NCBI RefSeq assembly: GCF_002355475.1
Contig: NZ_AP014862.1
Location: forward strand, 1,054,001-1,118,000
DNA length: 64,000 nucleotides
From: Pseudomonas furukawaii
Lineage (GTDB): Bacteria > Pseudomonadota > Gammaproteobacteria > Pseudomonadales > Pseudomonadaceae
Direction: 5' to 3'
The translations under genes and the position numbers were made by a program. Below the pieces are notes generated by a model, which was not told where the DNA came from, did no database searches, and worked only from the letters and a program-made list of their open reading frames with translations. Below, piece by piece: positions 9,548 through 18,419 of this stretch (position 1 is its first letter; every line of letters begins with the position of its first letter).

Positions 9548-10687
9548 ATGATCCCGAGAACCCTGTTCAGCTCCGATCACGAACTCTTCCGCGACAGCGT
9601 GCGCAAGTTCCTCGAGCAGGAGGCCGTTCCCTTTCATCCGCAATGGGAGAAGGACGGCCATATCGACCGTGCCCTGTGGAACAAGGCGGGGGAGGCCGGG
9701 ATGCTGTGCTCGCACATTCCGGAAGCCTATGGCGGTATGGGCGCGGACTTCCTCTACAGCGCCGTGGTGATCGAGGAAATCGGCCGCCTCGGGCTTACCG
9801 GCATCGGGTTCTCCCTACATTCGGATATCGTCGCGCCCTACCTCCTTCACTATGGTTCCGAGGCGCTGAAGCTGAAGTATCTGCCTCGTCTGGTGAGTGG
9901 TGAGCTGGTCAGTGCCATCGCGATGACCGAGCCTGGCGCGGGCTCCGACTTGCAGGGTGTGAAGACCACGGCGGTACTGGATGGCGATGAGTACGTCATC
10001 AATGGATCCAAGACGTTCATCACCAACGGTTTTCTCGCGGACCTGGTGGTGGTCGTCGCCAAGACCGATCCCAAGGCGGGCGCCAAGGGCACCAGCCTCT
10101 TCCTGGTAGAGGCTGGTACGCCGGGATTCTCCAAGGGCAAGCGTCTGGAAAAGGTGGGCATGAAGGCCCAGGACACCTCGGAGCTCTTCTTCCAGGATGT
10201 GCGCGTGCCCAGGGAGAATCTGCTGGGGCAGGCCGGAATGGGGTTCGCCTACCTGATGCAGGAGTTGCCCCAGGAGCGTCTCACCGTGGCAATCGGCGCC
10301 TTGGCCTCGGCGGAAGCGGCCCTGAAGTGGACCCTGGACTACACCCGCGAGCGCAAGGCGTTCGGCAAGGCCGTTGCGGACTTCCAGAATACCCGCTTCA
10401 AGCTGGCCGAGATGGCTACGGAGATTCAGGTCGGTCGGGTCTTCGTCGATCGTTGCCTGGAGTTGCATCTGGCCGGCAAGCTGGATGTGCCCACGGCGGC
10501 GATGCTCAAGTACTGGGGGACCGAGTTGCAGTGCAAGGTGCTGGACGAATGCGTCCAGTTGCATGGTGGCTATGGCTATATGTGGGAGTACCCGATAGCC
10601 CGAGCCTGGGCGGATGCCCGCGTCCAGCGTATCTATGCCGGGACCAACGAGATCATGAAGGAAATCATCGCCCGCTCGTTGGTCTGA
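9548..10687 (+). CDS. Acyl-CoA dehydrogenase, long-chain (LCAD)-like
   Basis: A 379-residue flavoenzyme forming trans-2-enoyl-CoA and passing electrons to ETF. The signature AMTEPGAGSDLQ and the C-terminal HGGYGYMWEYPIARAWADAR are present. The C-terminal segment reads IYAGTNEIMKEII, without the Glu used by medium-chain enzymes at that place. The catalytic base is probably E243 in ELPQERLTVA, as in isovaleryl-CoA and long-chain dehydrogenases. AAGGTGAAG just upstream serves the ATG at 9548. The substrate is not assigned. Confidence 0.92.
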   Translation: MIPRTLFSSDHELFRDSVRKFLEQEAVPFHPQWEKDGHIDRALWNKAGEAGMLCSHIPEAYGGMGADFLYSAVVIEEIGRLGLTGIGFSLHSDIVAPYLLHYGSEALKLKYLPRLVSGELVSAIAMTEPGAGSDLQGVKTTAVLDGDEYVINGSKTFITNGFLADLVVVVAKTDPKAGAKGTSLFLVEAGTPGFSKGKRLEKVGMKAQDTSELFFQDVRVPRENLLGQAGMGFAYLMQELPQERLTVAIGALASAEAALKWTLDYTRERKAFGKAVADFQNTRFKLAEMATEIQVGRVFVDRCLELHLAGKLDVPTAAMLKYWGTELQCKVLDECVQLHGGYGYMWEYPIARAWADARVQRIYAGTNEIMKEIIARSLV

Positions 10688-10689
10688 CG

Positions 10690-10720
10690 GAAAGGAGGCT
10701 GGGCTTCCCAGCCTCCTTTC
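10690..10720. terminator. Bidirectional terminator hairpin
   Basis: A perfect 14-bp stem (GAAAGGAGGCTGGG / CCCAGCCTCCTTTC) with a three-base loop lies between the convergent dehydrogenase and aldo/keto reductase genes. The T-run is short. Confidence 0.8.
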
Positions 10721-10724
10721 GGGG

Positions 10725-11762
10725 TCAGGGCGCCGGGTTTGGCTGGTCCCTGTGGATGGCGGCGATGCCATCCAGGACGTCCTGGCTCAATGTCAGTTCG
10801 CTGCTGCGAAGGTTCGTGTCCAGTTGCGCCAGGCTGGTGGCGCCGATGATGTTGCTGGTCACGAAGGGCTGTGCCGTGACGAAGGCCAGTGCCATCTGCG
10901 CCGGGTCAAGGTCGTGTTCGCGGGCCAGGGCGACATAGCGCGAGCAGGCTGCCTGGGCTTGCGGGTTGGTGTACCGGGTGAAGCGGCTGAACAGAGTGAT
11001 GCGCGCGTTGGTTGGGCGCGCTCCGCCTTCGTATTTTCCGGAAAGCATCCCGAAAGCCATGGGTGAATAGGCCAGCAGGCCGCACTGCTCGCGAATGGCC
11101 ACTTCCGAGAGGCCGACTTCAAAGCTACGGTTCAGCAGGTTGTAGGGATTCTGGATGGAGGCGGCGCGGGGCAGGCTCAGTTGCTCGGCCAGTTGCAGGA
11201 ACTTCATGGTGCCCCAGGGGGTTTCGTTGGACAGGCCGACATGGCGGATCTTGCCAGCCTTCACCAGTTCGCCCAGTACTTCCAGGGTTTCCTGTAGCGG
11301 GGTGAACGTCTCGTCCTTGTGCTGGTAGCCCAGTTGGCCGAAGAAGTTGGTACTGCGCTCGGGCCAGTGCAGTTGGTAGAGATCGATCCAGTCGGTCTTG
11401 AGGCGCTTCAGGCTGGCGTCCAGGGCGGATGTGATGTGTTCGCGGTTATGCCTGAGGCTCCCGCCGCGAATATGACTTATGCCATTGCCGGGGCCGGCGA
11501 CCTTGCTCGCCAGGACCCAGTCGGCGCGATCCCGGTGCTTGGCGAACCAGTTTCCGATGATGGTTTCGGTCGCGCCGTAGGTCTCGGCACGCGGCGGCAC
11601 CGGATACATCTCGGCGGTGTCCAGGAAATTGATGCCATAGGCCTTGGCGCGCTCGATCTGGGCAAAGGCCTCGGTCTCGGTGTTCTGCTCGCCCCAGGTC
11701 ATGGTGCCCAGGCAAAGGCTGCTGACCTTGAGGTCGGTACGGCCGAGTTGGCGAAATTCCAT
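10725..11762 (-). CDS. NADP(H)-dependent aldo/keto reductase, Tas family
   Basis: A 345-residue TIM-barrel reductase of the Tas/YghZ branch. The catalytic tetrad is visible as DTAEMYP (Asp and Tyr), WVLASKV (Lys) and YQLHWPE (His). The N terminus MEFRQLGRTDLKVSSLCLGTM and length match E. coli Tas. The physiological substrate is unknown. The gene stands alone between the dehydrogenase terminator and the rplM leader. Confidence 0.92.
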   Translation of the reverse strand: MEFRQLGRTDLKVSSLCLGTMTWGEQNTETEAFAQIERAKAYGINFLDTAEMYPVPPRAETYGATETIIGNWFAKHRDRADWVLASKVAGPGNGISHIRGGSLRHNREHITSALDASLKRLKTDWIDLYQLHWPERSTNFFGQLGYQHKDETFTPLQETLEVLGELVKAGKIRHVGLSNETPWGTMKFLQLAEQLSLPRAASIQNPYNLLNRSFEVGLSEVAIREQCGLLAYSPMAFGMLSGKYEGGARPTNARITLFSRFTRYTNPQAQAACSRYVALAREHDLDPAQMALAFVTAQPFVTSNIIGATSLAQLDTNLRSSELTLSQDVLDGIAAIHRDQPNPAP

Positions 11763-11803
11763 CGGTGCCTCCTTGATTCGATTGAAGGTTGCATGAAATC
11801 AGG

Positions 11804-11837
11804 TTGAATTTTTTCCTGCAATCGGCATAATTCGCCG
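11804..11837 (+). promoter_or_regulatory. Probable rplM-rpsI promoter
   Basis: TTGAAT (11804-11809), 16 bases, then CATAAT (11826-11831). The -10 is bracketed by CGGC (11823-11826) and GCCG (11834-11837). Initiation here would give a leader of about 200 bases before rplM. Confidence 0.5.
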
Positions 11838-11846
11838 GCTTTCTTA

Positions 11847-11895
11847 GCGGGGATGCCTAGCCTGCGACGAAGGAAGGCGGGGATGCCTAGCCTGC
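11847..11895 (+). repeat. 19-bp direct repeat in the rplM leader
   Basis: GCGGGGATGCCTAGCCTGC occurs at 11847-11865 and again, identical, at 11877-11895, a 30-base period. The copies lie in the predicted untranslated leader of rplM. A further small hairpin (GCCCTG 11958-11963 / CAGGGC 11970-11975) follows. Meaning unknown; see findings. Confidence 0.9.
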
Positions 11896-12035
11896 CGAAA
11901 GAACCTTGCCGTAGCGGACGCGCTGACCCGAGCCCCCGATAGCGTCTGTTTCCGGCTGCCCTGTATTGCCAGGGCGCGCACTATTCAGTAAGATCCGCCG
12001 TCTTATTTTCAGGGCGGCCCCTGAGGCTATAGCGA

Positions 12036-12464
12036 ATGAAGACTTTTACTGCAAAACCGGAAACTGTTAAGCGCGACTGGTACGTCGTCGACGCTGCAGG
12101 TCAGACCCTGGGTCGTCTGGCCACCGAAATTGCCAGCCGTCTGCGTGGCAAGCACAAGCCGGAATACACCCCTCACGTTGATACCGGCGACTACATCGTT
12201 GTCATCAACGCCGAGCAGGTTCGTGTGACCGGTGCCAAAACCACCGACAAGATGTACTACTCGCACTCCGGCTTCCCGGGCGGCATCAAGGAGATCAACT
12301 TCGAGAAGCTGATCGCCAAGGCCCCCGAGCGCGTGATCGAGACCGCGGTGAAAGGCATGCTGCCGAAGAATCCGCTGGGCCGCGACATGTATCGCAAGCT
12401 GAAGGTGTACAAGGGTTCCGTTCACCCGCACACCGCTCAGCAGCCCCAAGAACTGAAGATTTAA
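12036..12464 (+). CDS. rplM: 50S ribosomal protein L13
   Basis: A 142-residue L13, an early-assembly protein of the large subunit. It has family landmarks such as [15 protein letters not shown] near the N terminus, and [12 protein letters not shown] in the C-terminal half. rpsI begins 15 bases after the stop, the usual operon pair. In E. coli, L13 regulates its own operon; the long leader here could host such control but nothing in the sequence proves it. Confidence 0.99.
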   Translation: MKTFTAKPETVKRDWYVVDAAGQTLGRLATEIASRLRGKHKPEYTPHVDTGDYIVVINAEQVRVTGAKTTDKMYYSHSGFPGGIKEINFEKLIAKAPERVIETAVKGMLPKNPLGRDMYRKLKVYKGSVHPHTAQQPQELKI

Positions 12465-12479
12465 CGGGATAGATTCACT

Positions 12480-12872
12480 ATGTCGGCGACTCAAAATTAC
12501 GGCACTGGCCGTCGCAAGACCGCTACCGCTCGCGTCTTCCTGCGTCCGGGCACTGGCAAGATTTCCATCAACAACCGCAGCCTGGATACCTTCTTTGGCC
12601 GTGAAACCGCTCGCATGGTCGTGCGTCAGCCCCTGGAGCTGACCGAGACCGTCGAGAAGTTCGACATCTACGTCACCGTTGTTGGTGGTGGTGTCAGTGG
12701 TCAAGCTGGTGCGATCCGTCACGGTATCACCCGCGCTCTGATCGAGTACGACGAAACCCTGCGCAGCCCGCTGCGTAAAGCCGGTTACGTGACTCGCGAC
12801 GCTCGTGAAGTCGAGCGTAAGAAAGTCGGTCTGCGCAAGGCGCGTAAGCGTCCGCAGTACTCCAAGCGTTAA
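12480..12872 (+). CDS. rpsI: 30S ribosomal protein S9
   Basis: A 130-residue S9 with the canonical Lys/Arg-rich C-terminal tail ending KRPQYSKR, which reaches the decoding-site t[17 protein letters not shown] and [14 protein letters not shown] are family signatures. It is second gene of rplM-rpsI and is followed by a strong terminator. Confidence 0.99.
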   Translation: MSATQNYGTGRRKTATARVFLRPGTGKISINNRSLDTFFGRETARMVVRQPLELTETVEKFDIYVTVVGGGVSGQAGAIRHGITRALIEYDETLRSPLRKAGYVTRDAREVERKKVGLRKARKRPQYSKR

Positions 12873-12885
12873 TTCGGCGCTTCGG

Positions 12886-12922
12886 AAAAACGCCCAGTTT
12901 CTTCGGAACTGGGCGTTTTTTT
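12886..12922 (+). terminator. Intrinsic terminator of rplM-rpsI
   Basis: AAAAACGCCCAGTT pairs with AACTGGGCGTTTTT around a short loop, ending in a seven-T run. Confidence 0.95.
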
Positions 12923-13013
12923 ATGTGCAAAAAGTTATGCCTGCGACAGCTTGTCGCACATGCGAATCCCCCGCCAATCAAGGGTTCCGGCTGTTTTGTA
13001 TCCGGCTATTACC

Positions 13014-13042
13014 TTGTCAGGAAAGGGGGTTTTCTTTACCAT
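13014..13042 (+). promoter_or_regulatory. Probable petABC promoter
   Basis: TTGTCA (13014-13019), 17 bases, TACCAT (13037-13042) form a plausible sigma-70 promoter about 84 bases upstream of petA. Consensus-based inference. Confidence 0.45.
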
Positions 13043-13125
13043 TTGGCGAATTTTTTGCGCGGCTCGATTTTTTACTTAGTACAGGCCTGAACAACAGGCC
13101 AATGAAGCTGATGGGAGACGACTGA

Positions 13126-13719
13126 ATGAGCAATGACGGCGTGAATGCAGGCCGGCGTCGCTTCCTCGTAGCGGCCACGTCCGTGGTCGGTGCGGCGGGG
13201 GCGGTGGGGGCTGCGGTCCCGTTCGTGGGGTCATGGCTGCCCAGTGCCAAGGCCAAGGCCGCGGGTGCACCGGTCAAAGTGAACATAGGCAAGGTCGAGG
13301 CGGGCCAGCAGATCGTGGCCGAATGGCGCGGTCAGCCGGTGTTCATCATGCGTCGTACCGAAGAGATCCTCGCCAACCTTGGCAAGATCCACGACAGCAT
13401 GGCTGATCCGGAATCCAAGGTGTCGGTCCAGCCGACCTACGTGGATCCGGTCAATCGCTCGATCAAGCCGGAGATCCTGGTACTGGTGGGGATCTGCACC
13501 CACTTGGGCTGCTCGCCGTCCTTCCGTCCGGAAGTCGCGCCGGCTGATCTGGGTCCCGAGTGGGTCGGTGGCTACTTCTGTCCCTGCCACGGCTCCCGCT
13601 ATGACCTTGCCGGTCGTGTCTACAAGGCGCAGCCTGCGCCGCTGAACCTGCCGGTGCCGCCCTACTCGTACGAGTCGGATGACGTCATCGTCGTCGGTGT
13701 GGACCAGGAGAAGGCCTGA
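13126..13719 (+). CDS. petA: Ubiquinol-cytochrome c reductase Rieske iron-sulfur subunit
   Basis: A 197-residue Rieske protein of the cytochrome bc1 complex (Complex III). The N terminus has a twin-arginine-type export signal/anchor (NAGRRRFLVAATS plus hydrophobic segment). The [2Fe-2S] ligands are in CTHLGC and CPCHGS, each supplying one Cys and one His, plus the stabilising disulfide Cys pair. It passes electrons from ubiquinol to cytochrome c1 at the periplasmic face. Its TGA overlaps the petB ATG by one base (TGATG). Confidence 0.97.
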   Translation: MSNDGVNAGRRRFLVAATSVVGAAGAVGAAVPFVGSWLPSAKAKAAGAPVKVNIGKVEAGQQIVAEWRGQPVFIMRRTEEILANLGKIHDSMADPESKVSVQPTYVDPVNRSIKPEILVLVGICTHLGCSPSFRPEVAPADLGPEWVGGYFCPCHGSRYDLAGRVYKAQPAPLNLPVPPYSYESDDVIVVGVDQEKA

Positions 13720-14930
13720 TGAGCAAATTCATGGAATGGGTCGATGCGCGCTTCCCCGCGACCAAGATGTGGGAAGACCATCTGAGCAAGTACTACGCAC
13801 CGAAGAACTTCAACTTCTTCTACTTCTTCGGTTCGCTGGCGTTGCTGGTGCTGGTTAACCAGATCCTCACCGGTATCTGGCTGACCATGAGTTTCACTCC
13901 GTCCGCGGAAGAGGCCTTCGCCTCCGTCGAGTACATCATGCGCGACGTGGAGTACGGCTGGATCATCCGCTACCTGCACTCCACCGGTGCATCGGCTTTC
14001 TTCGTCGTCGTCTATCTGCACATGTTCCGCGGCCTGCTCTACGGCTCCTACCAGAAGCCCCGCGAGCTGGTGTGGATCTTCGGTATGTTGATCTACCTCG
14101 CCCTGATGGCCGAGGCCTTCATGGGCTACCTGCTGCCCTGGGGCCAGATGTCCTACTGGGGTGCCCAGGTGATCATCTCCCTGTTCGGTGCGATTCCGGT
14201 GGTAGGTGAAGACCTGACCCAGTGGATCCGTGGCGACTACCTGATTTCCGGCATCACCCTGAACCGCTTCTTCGCCTTGCACGTGATCGCTCTGCCGATC
14301 GTTCTGCTCGGCCTGGTTGTTCTGCACATCCTTGCTCTGCACGAAGTGGGTTCCAACAACCCGGATGGCGTAGACATCAAGAAGAAGAAGGACGAGAACG
14401 GCGTGCCGCTGGACGGCATTGCGTTCCATCCCTACTACACCGTTAAAGACATTGTCGGTGTGGTGGTTTTCCTCTTCGTGTTCTGTTTCGTGGTGTTCTT
14501 CTTCCCGGAAATGGGGGGGTATTTCCTCGAGAAGCCGAACTTCGAACAGGCCAACCCCTTCAAGACCCCTGAGCATATTGCTCCTGTCTGGTACTTCACC
14601 CCGTTCTACGCAATCCTGCGGGCGGTTCCGGACAAACTCATGGGCGTAATCGCCATGGGTGCGGCCATCGCCATCCTGTTCGTGCTGCCGTGGCTGGATC
14701 GCAGTCCGGTGAAATCCATGCGTTACAAGGGTTGGCTGAGCAAGGTCTGGCTGCTGGTGTTCTGCATCTCCTTCGTCATCCTCGGTGTCCTCGGCGTGCT
14801 GGCTCCGACTCCGGGCCGCACCCTGCTGTCCCAGGTGTGCACCATCCTGTACTTCGCGTACTTCATCCTGATGCCGTTCTACACAAGGATGGAAAAAACC
14901 AAACCGGTACCGGAAAGGGTGACAGGCTGA
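13719..14930 (+). CDS. petB: Cytochrome b of the bc1 complex
   Basis: A 403-residue, multi-helix membrane subunit binding the two b hemes and the quinol-oxidation and quinone-reduction sites. The heme histidines lie in WIIRYLHSTGASAFF and VIALPIVLLGLVVLHI, and the PEW-equivalent loop appears as PVWYFTPFYAILRA. The C-terminal third carries the extra helices of subunit IV. Overlapping start and stop codons on both sides show tight translational coupling in petABC. Confidence 0.97.
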   Translation: MSKFMEWVDARFPATKMWEDHLSKYYAPKNFNFFYFFGSLALLVLVNQILTGIWLTMSFTPSAEEAFASVEYIMRDVEYGWIIRYLHSTGASAFFVVVYLHMFRGLLYGSYQKPRELVWIFGMLIYLALMAEAFMGYLLPWGQMSYWGAQVIISLFGAIPVVGEDLTQWIRGDYLISGITLNRFFALHVIALPIVLLGLVVLHILALHEVGSNNPDGVDIKKKKDENGVPLDGIAFHPYYTVKDIVGVVVFLFVFCFVVFFFPEMGGYFLEKPNFEQANPFKTPEHIAPVWYFTPFYAILRAVPDKLMGVIAMGAAIAILFVLPWLDRSPVKSMRYKGWLSKVWLLVFCISFVILGVLGVLAPTPGRTLLSQVCTILYFAYFILMPFYTRMEKTKPVPERVTG

Positions 14931-15709
14931 TGAAAAAGCTATTTGCTGCATTTGTTCTCGCTGCGCTGCCGGCACTCTCCTTCGCCGCCGGTGGCAACGT
15001 GCATCTGGACAAGGTCGATATCGACCTGACCGACAAGGCTGCCATGCAGGACGGCGCGCGTACGTTCGCGAACTACTGCATGGGCTGCCACAGTGCCAAG
15101 TTCCAGCGCTATGAGCGTGTTGCCAAGGATCTGGGCATTCCTGAAGAGCTGATGATGGAGAACCTGGTCTTCACTGGCGCCAAGATCGGCGACCACATGA
15201 AGATCGGCATGCAGGCTCAGGATGCCAAGACCTGGTTTGGTGCGGCTCCGCCGGACCTGACCCTGGTTGCACGCGTCCGTGGCAACGATTGGCTGTACAG
15301 CTACCTGCGCGCCTTCTACGAAGATCCTTCCCGCCCCTGGGGTGTGAACAACAAGGTCTTCCCGAACGTCGGTATGCCCAACGTGCTGGTGAGCCTGCAG
15401 GGTCGCCAGGTCGTTGGATGCAAGCAGGTCCAGGTGGTCGAGGATGGCAAGAAGCAGTACGACCCGTTGACCGGTGCTCCGCTGACTCATGAAGCTTGCG
15501 ACCAGCTGACCGTGCTGCCGAAGACCGGCAAGCTGACCGAAGCCGAGTTCGACGAGAAGATCCAGAACCTGGTGACCTTCCTCGCCTACTCGGCCAACCC
15601 GGTCAAGCTGGAAAGCCAGCGCGTCGGTACCTATGTCCTGCTGTACCTGGCATTCTTCTTCGTGTTCGCCTACCTGCTCAAGCGCGAGTACTGGAAGGAC
15701 GTTCACTGA
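14930..15709 (+). CDS. petC: Cytochrome c1
   Basis: A 259-residue c1 subunit. A signal peptide (MKKLFAAFVLAALPALSFA) is followed by the single heme-binding site CMGCH near residue 46, a probable axial Met in the FPNVGMPNVL region, and a C-terminal membrane anchor (YVLLYLAFFFVFAYLL). It delivers electrons to soluble c-type cytochromes. The ATG at 14930 overlaps the petB stop by one base; longer in-frame extensions into petB are spurious. Confidence 0.97.
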   Translation: MKKLFAAFVLAALPALSFAAGGNVHLDKVDIDLTDKAAMQDGARTFANYCMGCHSAKFQRYERVAKDLGIPEELMMENLVFTGAKIGDHMKIGMQAQDAKTWFGAAPPDLTLVARVRGNDWLYSYLRAFYEDPSRPWGVNNKVFPNVGMPNVLVSLQGRQVVGCKQVQVVEDGKKQYDPLTGAPLTHEACDQLTVLPKTGKLTEAEFDEKIQNLVTFLAYSANPVKLESQRVGTYVLLYLAFFFVFAYLLKREYWKDVH

Positions 15710-15731
15710 TAGACTGCTGCATCGTTGTACA

Positions 15732-15764
15732 AGCGCGCGCCCCTCGTGGGCGCGCGTGTCTTTC
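15732..15764 (+). terminator. Terminator-like hairpin after petABC
   Basis: CGCGCGCCC (15734-15742) pairs perfectly with GGGCGCGCG (15748-15756) over a five-base loop, followed by TGTCTTT. Placed between petC and sspA; it may attenuate rather than fully stop transcription. Confidence 0.65.
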
Positions 15765-15797
15765 TGCCCCTGAATAATCCAAAGCGAGGAGGGCGCT

Positions 15798-16415
15798 ATG
15801 GCCGTCACCAACAGGCTGGCCTGTTACTCCGACCCTGCCGACCACTACTCCCATCGGGTGCGCATCGTGCTCGCCGAGAAGGGTGTCGCCGCCGAGATCA
15901 TCAATGTCGAGCCAGGGCGCTTTCCGCCAAGGCTGGCAGAGATAAACCCCTATGGCAGTGTGCCGACCCTGGTTGATCGGGATCTTGCCCTGTACGAATC
16001 CACGGTCGTCATGGAGTACCTGGAAGAGCGCTACCCCCATCCGCCATTGCTGCCGGTCTATCCGGTCGCACGGGCCAATACCCGTCTGCTGATCCATCGT
16101 GTCCAGCGTGACTGGTGTTCGCTGGTGGATCGCATCCTCGATCCGCATGTAAAGGATGCTGACAGGGCGATCGCGCGAAAGGAGTTGCGTGAGAGTCTCA
16201 CCGGCGTGTCGCCGCTGTTTGCGGACAAACCGTATTTTCTGAGCGAAGATTTCAGTCTGGTGGACTGCTGCCTGCTGCCGATCCTCTGGCGCCTTCCGGT
16301 GCTGGGCATCGAGCTTCCGCGTCCGGCTAAGCCGCTGCTGGATTACATGGAGCGGGCCTTCGCCCGTGACTCGTTCCGGGCCAGTCTGTCCGCCGTCGAG
16401 CGCGATATGCGCTGA
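15798..16415 (+). CDS. sspA: Stringent starvation protein A
   Basis: A 205-residue GST-fold protein without GST chemistry. SspA binds RNA polymerase and shapes stress and stationary-phase transcription; in Pseudomonas it influences virulence-related traits. [24 protein letters not shown] at the N terminus is the thioredoxin-like strand-helix unit lacking a catalytic residue pattern of true GSTs, and [14 protein letters not shown] is a family-like segment. sspB follows by 10 bases, the standard pair. Confidence 0.95.
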   Translation: MAVTNRLACYSDPADHYSHRVRIVLAEKGVAAEIINVEPGRFPPRLAEINPYGSVPTLVDRDLALYESTVVMEYLEERYPHPPLLPVYPVARANTRLLIHRVQRDWCSLVDRILDPHVKDADRAIARKELRESLTGVSPLFADKPYFLSEDFSLVDCCLLPILWRLPVLGIELPRPAKPLLDYMERAFARDSFRASLSAVERDMR

Positions 16416-16425
16416 GGAGCCCAAT

Positions 16426-16854
16426 ATGAACTCCAGTCGTCCCTACCTGGTTCGCGCCCTCTACGAGTGGATAGTCGACAACAACTGTACCCCGCACCTG
16501 CTGGTGAATGCGGAGCATGCCGGCGTCCGGGTTCCGCCCGGTTATGCCAATGACGGCCAGATCGTTCTCAATGTTTCCCCCAGTGCGGTGCGACACCTGC
16601 ACATGGACAACGAAGCGGTGAGCTTCGAGGGGCGCTTTGGTGGCGTGGCCCACAGCCTTTACATCCCATCGGCCGCTGTTATGGCCATCTATGCCCGAGA
16701 AAACGGGCAGGGCATGGTCTTCGATCTGGAGCCGCCGATGCCTGACGATGACGACCAGGGGCCCGATGACGATGGTCCGTCCGGCGGTGAGCCTTCATCG
16801 GGGAGCGACTCTGTGCGCCCCAGTGGACGGCCCAGTCTCAAAGTGGTGAAGTGA
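16426..16854 (+). CDS. sspB: ClpXP adaptor SspB
   Basis: A 142-residue adaptor that delivers ssrA-tagged proteins to ClpXP. Residues ~1-105 form the substrate-binding domain. A flexible acidic, Pro/Ser-rich linker follows (PDDDDQGPDDDGPSGG region). The extreme C terminus RPSLKVVK is the ClpX-tethering tail, matching the LRVVK type. The ATG at 16426 gives the normal N terminus; upstream in-frame codons are inside sspA. Confidence 0.96.
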   Translation: MNSSRPYLVRALYEWIVDNNCTPHLLVNAEHAGVRVPPGYANDGQIVLNVSPSAVRHLHMDNEAVSFEGRFGGVAHSLYIPSAAVMAIYARENGQGMVFDLEPPMPDDDDQGPDDDGPSGGEPSSGSDSVRPSGRPSLKVVK

Positions 16855-16886
16855 AAAAAAGGCGATCCAGTGGATCGCCTTTTTTG
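16854..16886. terminator. Bidirectional terminator, sspB / BON lipoprotein
   Basis: AAAAAAGGCGATCC pairs with GGATCGCCTTTTTT, A- and T-runs on both sides, between convergent genes. Confidence 0.92.
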
Positions 16887-16901
16887 TGCCAGGAGCCTGG
16901 C

Positions 16902-18034
<1,133 letters not shown>

Positions 18035-18050
18035 TCAGTGGGGCGACCGA

Positions 18051-18419
18051 TCAGGTGTCGAAGGCGTTCTTCAGCCAGGTCAGTCGCGGGGGCGAATCAC
18101 CGTCCATTGCAGAGACGGCAATCACATCAAATCGACAAGGGTATCTTGCCCAGCGGGATTCCTGCTGGAGGAACTGCTGGGCGGCGTATGCCAGTTTTTC
18201 ACGCTTGCGGGCATCGACGCTCTCTAGGGCGCCGCCCCAGCCGGCGTGACGCCGGTAGCGGACTTCGGCGAATACTACTGTATCGCCGTCGAGCATGACC
18301 AGATCGAGCTCGCCGCGCCGGCACCGCCAGTTCTGCGACAACAGGCGCAGTCCATTTGCTTCCAAGTGGGCGCGGGCAAGGGCTTCGGCCTGCTGCCCGC
18401 GCGATCGCCTGTCGGTCAA
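18051..18419 (-). CDS. YraN family protein (UPF0102), endonuclease-like
   Basis: A 122-residue protein with the restriction-endonuclease-like YraN fold: GELDLVMLDGDTVVFAEVRYR carries the acidic/ExK-type residues (GELDLV, FAEVRYR). The function is not established. The start is inferred as TTG at 18419-18417, overlapping the lpoA stop, because it aligns with the usual short N terminus RGQQAEALARAHLEANG. Extending to the upstream ATG would add 73 residues antisense-like low-complexity sequence within lpoA. Confidence 0.85.
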   Translation of the reverse strand: MTDRRSRGQQAEALARAHLEANGLRLLSQNWRCRRGELDLVMLDGDTVVFAEVRYRRHAGWGGALESVDARKREKLAYAAQQFLQQESRWARYPCRFDVIAVSAMDGDSPPRLTWLKNAFDT

